Positions 1-7,884 of a stretch of 64,000 nt of DNA are shown one piece after another. The notes under the pieces are model-generated. The model saw nothing but the letters and a program-made list of their open reading frames with translations, had not been told where the DNA came from and searched no databases. Position 1 is the stretch's first letter. Every line of letters starts with the position of its first letter. Both the position numbers and the translations under genes were made by a program. Source of the stretch: Neisseria lactamica. GTDB taxonomy: Bacteria > Pseudomonadota > Gammaproteobacteria > Burkholderiales > Neisseriaceae. The DNA lies in assembly GCF_901482445.1 (NCBI RefSeq), contig NZ_LR590477.1:620001-684000 (forward strand), read 5' to 3'.

Positions 1-681
1 CATCCTGCGGCATTTCTGAAAAACTGGCTGTACGAATATGTCGGCAACGAAAAAATCAGCCGTTCAGACGGCATATTCTTGGGAACGGCGCATTCATCCA
101 AAGGTTTGGAGTTCGACCACGTCTTTATCCTGGACGACGGCTGGGAAGAGCGCAGCGACGAAAACCGCCGCCTCTATTATGTCGCCATGACCCGTGCCAA
201 AAAGACGCTGACGCTGATCTGCCACTCACCCCGCCATCCCTGGATAAACGCGCTGCCCGAAGACGTAGAGCGCATAGGCCGCACCTTTGCCGAACTGCCT
301 GAATTGAATGTCGAATATAGGATGCTTTCCAACTATGGAGGAGCGTTGGATATCGGCTTCATCGCCCGAGAAAACGAAAATCCTTCATACGGGGAAATCG
401 GCGAACGCATCGAAGCTGCCAAAATGTTGAAAACCGGCGACAGCCTGGACATCATTGAAGACGGCGGCGGCAATTACCTTTTCTGCGCCAACAATATACC
501 GGTTGCCAAAACCGCCAAGAATTTTAAAGAAAAAATCCCCAAACATGCCCGTGCCGCCGTTGCCGCTGTCGGTGTCTTCTATTTGGAAGATGTCGGCAAA
601 AAATATCTCGAACAATATCGGGAAGACATTCCGGTATGGGCAGTCGTCATCCCCGTACTGATGATTCCTCAGAAACCGTAA
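1..681 (+). CDS. UvrD/Rep-type helicase, C-terminal part (5' truncated by window edge)
   Basis: The frame is open from base 1, so only the last 226 codons are visible. Superfamily 1 helicase motif V (GTAHSSKGLEFDHV, visible residues 28-41) and motif VI (ENRRLYYVAMTRAKK, about 54-68) are clear; these form the RecA2-side ATP and DNA contacts of UvrD, PcrA and Rep. About 150 residues with no motif I recognise follow. They are not a typical UvrD C-terminus, and I recall some neisserial proteins that join RecQ-like and UvrD-like parts, so the full gene may be such a fusion (inference). The gene ends at an inverted DUS pair. The UvrD-type helicase assignment is secure; the exact family and role cannot be settled from this fragment. 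Confidence 0.85.
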   Translation, partial: HPAAFLKNWLYEYVGNEKISRSDGIFLGTAHSSKGLEFDHVFILDDGWEERSDENRRLYYVAMTRAKKTLTLICHSPRHPWINALPEDVERIGRTFAELPELNVEYRMLSNYGGALDIGFIARENENPSYGEIGERIEAAKMLKTGDSLDIIEDGGGNYLFCANNIPVAKTAKNFKEKIPKHARAAVAAVGVFYLEDVGKKYLEQYREDIPVWAVVIPVLMIPQKP

Positions 682-694
682 ACCTTACATAAAA

Positions 695-732
695 ATGCCG
701 TCTGAAGGCACGGAGCGTGCTTCAGACGGCAT
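695..732. terminator. Inverted DUS pair, bidirectional terminator
   Basis: ATGCCGTCTGAA (695-706) and TTCAGACGGCAT (721-732) form a 12-bp stem between the convergent helicase and metallochaperone genes. A further single TTCAGACGGCAT at 750-761 is followed by a T run. Confidence 0.8.
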
Positions 733-771
733 CGGGGAAGCGCAAAGGCTTCAGACGGCATTTTTGCCGCT

Positions 772-984
772 TTATTTCAACGCGGCATCATAGCCGCCGT
801 CTTCTACGGCTTCAATCAACGCCCCCGCATCGGTTTGCGCGGGATCGTAACCGACGGTCGCACTTTTGTTTTCAAGGCTGACTTCGACGCTTGCCACGCC
901 TTTGACGCTTTCCAGTATCCGGGTAACGCTTTTGACGCAGCCGCCGCAGCTCATGCCGCCGATGTCGAGGATAAGGGTTTCCAT
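772..984 (-). CDS. Heavy-metal-associated (HMA) domain copper chaperone, CopZ-like
   Basis: A 70-residue single-domain protein with the metal-binding GMSCGGC loop (Cys13 and Cys16) near the N-terminus, the usual length of an Atx1/CopZ ferredoxin-like fold. Such proteins carry Cu(I) in the cytosol and hand it to P-type ATPases; a CopA-type ATPase is encoded at 61663-63825, far away. Two ATGs occur in tandem (987 and 984); the second is better spaced from AAAGGA. It lies between an inverted DUS pair and the divergently read MFS gene. Metal specificity is inferred from family only; a MerP-like role is the alternative. Confidence 0.85.
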   Translation of the reverse strand: METLILDIGGMSCGGCVKSVTRILESVKGVASVEVSLENKSATVGYDPAQTDAGALIEAVEDGGYDAALK

Positions 985-1130
985 CATTTTTCCTTTCGTT
1001 GGTACTGCATTCTGACGGGCGTTATTGTAAGTCGGAGCGTGAACTTAGGCAAACGCGGAAACGGTGCGGCGGTTTGAAAAAATACGGACGCTTGCGCATA
1101 ATGGCGGCAATTTCCATCAGGACAACAACA

Positions 1131-2288
1131 ATGAACGCTTCGCAAAAACCCTGGTTGAGCATCGTTGCCTTGGCAATCGGCGCATTTATTTTCAACACGA
1201 CCGAATACATCCCCATCGCGCTTTTGAGCGACATCGGACGAAGCTTCGGCATGACGGCGACCGAAACAGGCATCATGATTACGGTTTATGCGTGGATTGT
1301 CGCGCTGACTTCGCTGCCGCTGATGCTGCTGACGCGCCATATGGAAAGGCGCGGTCTGTTGTTGATTTTGTTTGCGCTGTTTACCGTCAGCCACATCCTG
1401 TCATTTGCCGCATGGCGTTTTGAAATCCTGCTCGCAAGCCGCGTGGGGATTGCGCTGACGCACGCGGTGTTCTGGTCCATTACGGCTTCGCTGGCGGTAC
1501 GCATCGCCCCTGTCGGAAAAGGAAATCAGGCATTGGGGCTGCTCAGTACGGGGACGGTAATGGCGATGGTGGCGGGGATTCCGCTCGGGCGTATGGTCGG
1601 ACAATATTTGGGCTGGCAGGCGAGTTTTTTGCTGATTGGTTTGTGTGCGGCGGCGGTGATGGCCGTGCTTGCCAAAAGCCTGCCGCGCCTGCCGAGCGTG
1701 AATGCCGGTTCTTTAAGCAGCCTGCCCCTGCTTTTAAAACGGAAAAAACTGATGTTGCTGTATGCGATGACGGTACTGGTCATCACGGCGCACTTTACCG
1801 CATACAGCTACATCGAGCCCTTCGTCATCCAAATCGGCAGTTTCTCCGCGCGGCAGGTTACGGTGGTGCTGGGGCTGTACGGCTTGGCGGGCTTTGCCGC
1901 GTCGTACCTGTTCGGCAAATGGTTTGCCAAACATCCGCGCGCATTTTTGGCGGGCGCGGTATCAGTCATCGCTTTGTCCTCAGGGCTTTTGCTGCCTTTG
2001 GCGCATTTGCCTGCCGCCATTTACGCGCTGGTGTTCGTATGGGGGACGGCGATTGTGATCGTCAGCTTGGGGATGGTTTCTAAAGTTTTGGATTTCGCCT
2101 CCGATGCCGCAGACCTTGCCAACTCGATTTATTCGGGACTTTACAACGTCGGTATCGGCGGCGGCGCGCTGCTGGGGCATTTGGTAACGCAATATGCCGG
2201 CATTTCCCGTATCGGCATCGCCGGTATGCTGGTATCGGCGGCAGGTTTGTGGCTGTGCCTGAACCTGAACCGCCATATCCGAACCTGA
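1131..2288 (+). CDS. MFS transporter, DHA1 / SotB-like sugar efflux type
   Basis: A 385-residue hydrophobic protein with about 12 predicted membrane segments. The N-terminal segment contains FNTTEYIPIALLSDI and the next helix begins MTATETGIMITVYAW, characteristic of the SotB/YdhP/AraJ group of drug:H+ antiporter-1 proteins. These export sugars or small toxic compounds by proton antiport; the substrate here is unknown. I chose ATG 1131 because it gives the usual N-terminus and AGGA lies about 9 bases upstream; ATG 1101 and earlier in-frame starts are possible. Divergent from the HMA gene and followed by an inverted DUS pair, so probably monocistronic. Confidence 0.82.
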   Translation: MNASQKPWLSIVALAIGAFIFNTTEYIPIALLSDIGRSFGMTATETGIMITVYAWIVALTSLPLMLLTRHMERRGLLLILFALFTVSHILSFAAWRFEILLASRVGIALTHAVFWSITASLAVRIAPVGKGNQALGLLSTGTVMAMVAGIPLGRMVGQYLGWQASFLLIGLCAAAVMAVLAKSLPRLPSVNAGSLSSLPLLLKRKKLMLLYAMTVLVITAHFTAYSYIEPFVIQIGSFSARQVTVVLGLYGLAGFAASYLFGKWFAKHPRAFLAGAVSVIALSSGLLLPLAHLPAAIYALVFVWGTAIVIVSLGMVSKVLDFASDAADLANSIYSGLYNVGIGGGALLGHLVTQYAGISRIGIAGMLVSAAGLWLCLNLNRHIRT

Positions 2289-2295
2289 CCGCGCG

Positions 2296-2332
2296 ATGCC
2301 GTCTGAAGCCCCTCCCACCCTTCAGACGGCAT
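2296..2332 (+). terminator. Inverted DUS pair terminator after the MFS gene
   Basis: ATGCCGTCTGAA (2296-2307) pairs with TTCAGACGGCAT (2321-2332) and is followed by TTTT. Confidence 0.8.
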
Positions 2333-2416
2333 TTTGATTGAAGAAATATCCGCCCCTGCTTAAAATAACGGGCTTTGCCGTGTTTTAACGCCTATTTTTT
2401 GTTCCAAGGATGGTTT

Positions 2417-3853
2417 ATGCCGCTGCTGTCTGTCGAGTTCGCACTGTTCTTTCTCGCCTTCCTGCCGATTTACTGGGGCTGGGCGAAATACCCGTCCGTC
2501 CAAAACCTGCTGCTTTTGGCTGCCGGTATGGGCTGGCTCTACCATATCGGCCCCGTATTTGCGGCAATCATCGTCCTTTATTCCTCCTGCGTGTACCTTT
2601 TGGGCGAACTGCTCCGTTCCGATCGCGAAAATACGCGCCGTTTCTGGCTGGGGTTCGGCATTGCCGCCTCGCTGACCGTCTTGGGATTTTTCAAATATTT
2701 CGACTTTTTCCGTCCGCTGATTGCACAATATGCGGGTAAGGGCGGCGCAATCGACATCCTGATGCCGCTGGGGCTTTCGTATTACACCTTCCAGTCGATC
2801 GCCTACCTGGTTTACTGCTTCCGCGCCCCGCACGCCGCGCGTTTCAGCTGGCACGAGCTGCTGCTGCACCTGAGTTTCTTTCCCACCGTTACCTCCGGCC
2901 CGATTATCCGCGCCGCCGCATTCAAAAGCGCAGACGGCGAGCAGGCGGGCGCATTGGCGCAAATCCGTACCCGCCAACCGCGCTCACCCGTCCGCCCCGC
3001 ACTCGCCGTTTCCCTGATTCTGCTGGGCATTGCCAAAAAATGGTGGCTGGCGGGGATGCTGGCGGAAAACTGGGTATCGCCCGTATTTGAAAATCCCGCC
3101 CAATTCGACGGCTGGGGCGTATTGGGCGGCGTGTACGGCTATACCTTCCAACTCTTTTTAGACTTTTCCGGATATTCCGATTTGGTTATCGGTATGGCAA
3201 TGCTGCTGGGCTTTAGGCTGCCCAAAAACTTCTCCGCACCGCTTCGTGCTTTAAACATCCGCGCATTTTGGGACAAATGGCACATCAGCCTTTCCACCTG
3301 GATACGCGACTACATCTACATCCCCTTGGGCGGCAGCAAAAAAGGCTTTTTGCGGACACAGTTCAACCTGATGGCGGCAATGGTGCTCTCGGGCATCTGG
3401 CACGGCTACGGCTGGAACTTCCTCATTTGGGGCGCGCTGCACGGCACGGCATTGGTGCTGCTCAACACGGGCGACCGCTATTTCGGGCGCGACGCGCTAT
3501 GCCGTCTGAAATACCTTGCGCCGCTCTCGTGGTTTGTTACTTTCCATTTCGTCTGCCTGACCTTCGTCGTCTTCAATACCGCCAATCCCGACGATGCCGG
3601 CGCGGTTTTCAGTGCCCTCTTTGCCAATGCCGGCGGCTGGAATGCGCCGCAACGGGCGGATATGCTGCTGCTTGCCTCGTTTGCATCCGTGATGCTGCTC
3701 TACCCTTACCTGCAACGCGCTTTCGACGGCGCGGTCAAAGGTTTGGAAAAAATCCCGATGTGGCTGTGGTTTATCCCCGTTTCCGCCGTCCTGCTGCTGA
3801 TTATCGTATTCGCCCCCTCGGGGATACCCGGCTTTATTTATGCCAATTTTTAA
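2417..3853 (+). CDS. pacA: Peptidoglycan O-acetyltransferase membrane subunit PacA/PatA (MBOAT family)
   Basis: A 478-residue polytopic membrane protein of the MBOAT family, closest to the AlgI/PatA type. The conserved histidine lies in GIWHGYGWNFLIWGALHG (His about 329), and FWDKWHISLSTWIRDYIYIPLGG is the typical upstream signature. In Neisseria this protein moves acetyl groups across the inner membrane to the partner PacB, which O-acetylates MurNAc in the periplasm and protects peptidoglycan from lysozyme and lytic transglycosylases. Start ATG 2417 has AAGGA at 2406-2410; the longer frame from 2375 lacks such a site. First gene of pacA-pacB-ape1, with pacB starting 10 bases after the stop. 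Confidence 0.93.
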   Translation: MPLLSVEFALFFLAFLPIYWGWAKYPSVQNLLLLAAGMGWLYHIGPVFAAIIVLYSSCVYLLGELLRSDRENTRRFWLGFGIAASLTVLGFFKYFDFFRPLIAQYAGKGGAIDILMPLGLSYYTFQSIAYLVYCFRAPHAARFSWHELLLHLSFFPTVTSGPIIRAAAFKSADGEQAGALAQIRTRQPRSPVRPALAVSLILLGIAKKWWLAGMLAENWVSPVFENPAQFDGWGVLGGVYGYTFQLFLDFSGYSDLVIGMAMLLGFRLPKNFSAPLRALNIRAFWDKWHISLSTWIRDYIYIPLGGSKKGFLRTQFNLMAAMVLSGIWHGYGWNFLIWGALHGTALVLLNTGDRYFGRDALCRLKYLAPLSWFVTFHFVCLTFVVFNTANPDDAGAVFSALFANAGGWNAPQRADMLLLASFASVMLLYPYLQRAFDGAVKGLEKIPMWLWFIPVSAVLLLIIVFAPSGIPGFIYANF

Positions 3854-3863
3854 GGGTTTGGAC

Positions 3864-4850
3864 ATGAAAAACTTTCTTTCCCTTTTCGCCTCCATACTGA
3901 TGTCTGCCCTGATTGCCGTGTGGTTCAGCCAAAACCCCATCAACGCCTACTGGCAGCAGACCTACCACCGCAACAGCCCGCTCGAACCGCTTGCCGCCTA
4001 CGGATGGTGGCAAACCGGTGCAGAGTTGCAAGAAAACGCCTACGCCCTTTCAGACGGCATCAAAGCCTTCCTGTCCGGCGAAACGCCGCCGACGGCCCAA
4101 GACGGCGGTTCGGCAGATATGCCGTCTGAAGCCGCCGCATCCGAAGCCGCCCCTCAAACCGGCGAAATCCAAGAATGGAAACAGGACACCGAAGCCGCCG
4201 CCGTCCGAACCGGCGACAAAGTCTTTTTCGCCGGCGACTCGCTGATGCAGGGCGTTGCCCCCTTCGTGCAAAAAAGCCTGAAACAGCAATACGGCATCGA
4301 ATCCGTCAACCTCAGCAAACAAAGCACGGGGCTGTCCTACCCCTCATTCTTCGACTGGCCGAAAACGGTTGAAGAAACCCTGAAAAAACATCCCGAAATC
4401 AGCGTGCTGGCCGTCTTCCTCGGCCCGAACGACCCGTGGGATTTCCCCGTCGGCAAACGATACCTCAAATTCGCTTCCGACGAATGGGCGCAAGAATACC
4501 TGAAACGCGTCGACCGCATCCTTGAAGCCGCCCGCGCGCACCACGTCCAAGTCGTCTGGCTCGGCATACCCTACATGAAAAAAGCCAAGCTCGACGGGCA
4601 GATGCGCTACCTCGACAAACTGCTTTCGGAACACTTGGAAGGCAAAATCATCCTGATTCCCACCGCGCACACCCTGAGCGGCGGGGAAGACCGCTACACC
4701 GACTCCGTCAACGTCAACGGCAAACCCGTCCGCTACCGCAGCAAGGACGGCATACACTTTACCGCCGAAGGACAAAAACTGCTGGCGGCAAAAATAATGG
4801 AAAAAATCGTTTTTGAACCAAGTACGCAACCATCAAGTACACAGCCATGA
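3864..4850 (+). CDS. pacB: Periplasmic peptidoglycan O-acetyltransferase PacB/PatB (SGNH fold)
   Basis: A 328-residue protein with an N-terminal membrane anchor (about residues 4-22), a low-complexity Ala/Glu/Ser linker (about 70-110) that contains an in-frame DUS, and an SGNH hydrolase-like domain. GDSLMQG places the nucleophile at Ser126 and SKDGIHF gives Asp295/His298. The 169-residue spacing from Ser to Asp is the same as the catalytic triad I recall for gonococcal PatB (Ser133/Asp302/His305), which supports the assignment strongly. It transfers acetyl groups from PacA to MurNAc. The stop overlaps the ape1 start by four bases (ATGA), so translation is probably coupled. An in-frame start at 3840 inside pacA is possible but poor. 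Confidence 0.93.
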   Translation: MKNFLSLFASILMSALIAVWFSQNPINAYWQQTYHRNSPLEPLAAYGWWQTGAELQENAYALSDGIKAFLSGETPPTAQDGGSADMPSEAAASEAAPQTGEIQEWKQDTEAAAVRTGDKVFFAGDSLMQGVAPFVQKSLKQQYGIESVNLSKQSTGLSYPSFFDWPKTVEETLKKHPEISVLAVFLGPNDPWDFPVGKRYLKFASDEWAQEYLKRVDRILEAARAHHVQVVWLGIPYMKKAKLDGQMRYLDKLLSEHLEGKIILIPTAHTLSGGEDRYTDSVNVNGKPVRYRSKDGIHFTAEGQKLLAAKIMEKIVFEPSTQPSSTQP

Positions 4851-6037
4851 ATTCCAAACACCTCATCGCATTTTCCGCCCTGTTCGCCGCCACGCAGGCA
4901 AACGCCCTGCCCGTCGCCTCCGTCAGCCTCGACACTGTTACCGTTTCCCCGTCCGCCCCCTACACCGATACAAACGGGCTCTTGACCGACTACGGCAACG
5001 CCGCCGCCTCGCCTTGGATGAAAAAACTCCAATCCGTCGCACAAGGCAGCGGCGAGACCTTCCGCATCCTGCAAATCGGCGACTCGCATACCGCCGGCGA
5101 CTTCTTTACCGACAGCCTGCGCAAACGCCTGCAAAAAACCTGGGGCGACGGCGGCATAGGCTGGGTTTACCCCGCCAACGTCAAAGGGCAGCGTATGGCG
5201 GCAGTCCGGCACAACGGCAACTGGCAAAGCCTCACCAGCAGGAACAACACCGGAGACTTCCCGCTCGGCGGCATCCTCGCCCACACCGGCAGCGGCGGCA
5301 GCATGACCCTGACCGCATCGGACGGTAAGACCGGCAAGCAGCGCGTTTCCCTGTTTGCCAAACCCCTGCTTGCCGAACAAACCCTGACCGTCAACGGCAA
5401 CACCGTCTCCGCCAACGGCGGCGGCTGGCAGGTACTGGATACGGGCGCGGCACTGCCCCTGACCATACAGACCGAAATGCCGTGGGACATCGGCTTCATC
5501 AACATCGAAAATCCCGCCGGCGGCATTACCGTTTCCGCCATGGGCATCAACGGCGCACAATTGTCCCAATGGTCGAAATGGCGTGCCGACCGTATGAACG
5601 ACCTCGCTCAAACCGGCGCCGATTTGGTTATCCTTTCCTACGGCACCAACGAAGCCTTCAACAACAATATCGACATTGCCGACACCGAACAAAAATGGCT
5701 GGATACCGTCCGCCAAATCCGCGACAGCCTGCCTGCCGCCGGCATCCTCATCATCGGCGCGCCCGAATCCCTGAAAAACACGCTCGGCGTATGCGGCACG
5801 CGCCCCGCCCGCCTGACCGAAGTCCAACAGATGCAGCGGCGCGTCGCCCGTCAGGGGCAGACGATGTTCTGGTCTTGGCAAAACGCGATGGGCGGCGTTT
5901 GCAGTATGAAAAACTGGCTCAACCACGGATGGGCCGCCAAAGACGGCGTACACTTTTCCGCCAAAGGCTACCAACGGTCGGCGGAAATGCTCGCCGACAG
6001 CCTCGAAGAACTCGTCCGCGCCGCCCCGAAACGGTAA
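4847..6037 (+). CDS. ape1: Peptidoglycan O-acetylesterase Ape1
   Basis: A 396-residue periplasmic esterase that removes O-acetyl groups from MurNAc and so restores substrate for lytic transglycosylases. It has a signal peptide of about 20 residues ending in QANA, the SGNH nucleophile motif QIGDSHTAGDF with Ser80, and C-terminal KDGVHFS with Asp366 and His369. This triad numbering is what I remember for neisserial Ape1a. ATGA overlap with pacB and co-orientation with pacA/pacB show one operon encoding both addition and removal of acetyl groups. A DUS-containing spacer follows. Confidence 0.94.
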   Translation: MNSKHLIAFSALFAATQANALPVASVSLDTVTVSPSAPYTDTNGLLTDYGNAAASPWMKKLQSVAQGSGETFRILQIGDSHTAGDFFTDSLRKRLQKTWGDGGIGWVYPANVKGQRMAAVRHNGNWQSLTSRNNTGDFPLGGILAHTGSGGSMTLTASDGKTGKQRVSLFAKPLLAEQTLTVNGNTVSANGGGWQVLDTGAALPLTIQTEMPWDIGFINIENPAGGITVSAMGINGAQLSQWSKWRADRMNDLAQTGADLVILSYGTNEAFNNNIDIADTEQKWLDTVRQIRDSLPAAGILIIGAPESLKNTLGVCGTRPARLTEVQQMQRRVARQGQTMFWSWQNAMGGVCSMKNWLNHGWAAKDGVHFSAKGYQRSAEMLADSLEELVRAAPKR

Positions 6038-6241
6038 ACAAAAAGGCTTTCAGACGGCATAGCCGCCCCGCGCACGGTTTGCCCGGGCAAGGCGGATTCA
6101 TCCGCAACCGGCATACGGCGCAAAGGCGGCGTTCGATATGCCGTCTGAAGGCAAAGATGATAAACTGCCGCCTTCCGTTTTCAGACGGTATATTGTTTTC
6201 AAATAAGGGCGTTCGCCGTCCGCAACCATAAAGGAAGTTTC

Positions 6242-7795
6242 ATGAACCGGACTTATGCCAATTTCTACGAAATGCTCGCCGCCGCCTGCCGCAAAAACGG
6301 CAACGGTACGGCAGTGTTCGACGGCAAGGAAAAAACCGCCTACCGCGCGCTCAAGCAGGAAGCCGAAGCCGTTGCGGCGTATCTGCAAAATATCGGCGTG
6401 AAGTTTGGCGACACGGTCGCGCTGGCGGTTTCCAATTCCACAGAATTTATTACCGCCTATTTCGCCGTGTCCGCCATCGGCGCGGTCGCCGTACCGATGA
6501 ACACATTTTTGAAAAACAGCGAATACGCGTATATCCTGAACGACTGCAAGGCGCGCTTCCTGTTTGCCTCGGCCGGCCTGTCAAAAGAATTGGCGGGCTT
6601 GAAGGCGCAAACGCCCGTCGAAAAAATCATTTGGACGGGCCAAAGCCGTCCGGACGGCGAAATGGCGGAAGGCGATGCCTTTTTTGAAGACGTGCGCCGC
6701 TTCCCCGAAAAACCCGACTTGGGCCTCCAACCCCGGATAGATGATTTGGCACACATCATCTACACCTCCGGCACGACGGGGCATCCCAAAGGCGCGCTAA
6801 TCAGTTACGCCAACCTGTTCGCCAACCTGAACGGCATCGAACGCATCTTTAAAATTTCCAAACGCGACCGCTTTATCGTTTTCCTGCCGATGTTCCACAG
6901 CTTCACGCTGACGGCTATGGTGCTGCTGCCGATTTATATGGCGTGTTCGATTATTTTGGTCAAATCCGTTTTCCCCTTTTCCAATGTTTTGAAACAGGCC
7001 CTGCTCAAACGCGCGACCGTGTTTTTGGGCGTACCCGCGATTTACACCGCGATGAGCAAGGCGAAAATCCCTTGGTATTTCAGATGGTTCAACCGCATCC
7101 GCCTGTTTATCAGCGGCGGCGCGCCTTTGGCGGAACAAACCATCCTCGATTTTAAAGCCAAGTTCCCCCGCGCCAAATTGCTGGAAGGCTACGGACTGAG
7201 CGAAGCCTCGCCCGTTGTCGCCGTCAATACGCCCGAACGGCAAAAAGCCCGCAGCGTCGGCATCCCCCTGCCCGGTTTGGAAGTCAAAGCCGTCGATGAA
7301 GAATTGGTCGAAGTGCCGCGCGGCGAAGTGGGCGAACTGATCGTCAGGGGCGGTTCGGTGATGCGGGGCTACCTCAATATGCCTGCCGCCACCGATGAAA
7401 CCATCGTCAACGGCTGGTTGAAAACGGGCGATTTCGTTACCATAGACGAAGACGGCTTTATCTTTATCGTCGACCGCAAAAAAGATTTGATTATTTCCAA
7501 AGGTCAAAACGTCTATCCGCGCGAAATCGAAGAAGAAATCTACAAACTCGATGCCGTCGAAGCCGCCGCCGTCATCGGCGTGAAAGACCGTTATGCCGAC
7601 GAGGAAATCGTCGCCTTCGTCCAATTGAAGGAAGGTATGGATTTGGGCGAGGACGAAATCCGCCGCCACCTGCGTACCGTGCTGGCAAATTTCAAAATCC
7701 CCAAACAGATCCACTTTAAAGACGCGCTGCCGCGCAACGCTACGGGCAAAGTATTGAAACGGGTGCTGAAGGAGCAGTTTGAAGGAAACAAATGA
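6242..7795 (+). CDS. fadD: AMP-dependent fatty acid-CoA ligase (FadD-like)
   Basis: A 517-residue ANL-superfamily acyl-CoA synthetase. The P-loop YTSGTTGHPKGA lies near residue 175, the adenylate motif YGLSEASPVV follows at about 317, then GWLKTGDF, the hinge and A8 region KGQNVYPREIEEEIY, and the catalytic lysine in ATGKVLKR close to the C-terminus. It activates a carboxylic acid, probably a medium- or long-chain fatty acid, to acyl-CoA via an acyl-adenylate. AAAGGAAG precedes the ATG. Chain-length preference cannot be read from sequence, and other carboxylate substrates remain possible. A broken acyl-CoA dehydrogenase gene lies 6 kb downstream. Confidence 0.85.
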   Translation: MNRTYANFYEMLAAACRKNGNGTAVFDGKEKTAYRALKQEAEAVAAYLQNIGVKFGDTVALAVSNSTEFITAYFAVSAIGAVAVPMNTFLKNSEYAYILNDCKARFLFASAGLSKELAGLKAQTPVEKIIWTGQSRPDGEMAEGDAFFEDVRRFPEKPDLGLQPRIDDLAHIIYTSGTTGHPKGALISYANLFANLNGIERIFKISKRDRFIVFLPMFHSFTLTAMVLLPIYMACSIILVKSVFPFSNVLKQALLKRATVFLGVPAIYTAMSKAKIPWYFRWFNRIRLFISGGAPLAEQTILDFKAKFPRAKLLEGYGLSEASPVVAVNTPERQKARSVGIPLPGLEVKAVDEELVEVPRGEVGELIVRGGSVMRGYLNMPAATDETIVNGWLKTGDFVTIDEDGFIFIVDRKKDLIISKGQNVYPREIEEEIYKLDAVEAAAVIGVKDRYADEEIVAFVQLKEGMDLGEDEIRRHLRTVLANFKIPKQIHFKDALPRNATGKVLKRVLKEQFEGNK

Positions 7796-7823
7796 ACGCC
7801 GTGCCGTCTGAAGCCCCGTCCGG

Positions 7824-7861
7824 CAAAAAAATGCGTTGAATCAGATTCACCGCATTTTTTT
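7824..7861. terminator. Symmetric bidirectional terminator between the ligase and BCCT genes
   Basis: A near-perfect palindrome: a 7-A run, ATGCG, TGAATC-A-GATTCA, CGCAT and a 7-T run. It can end transcription on both strands between the two convergent genes. Confidence 0.85.
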
Positions 7862-7884
7862 GGCAAACGCCGGAGGGAAGGCAT

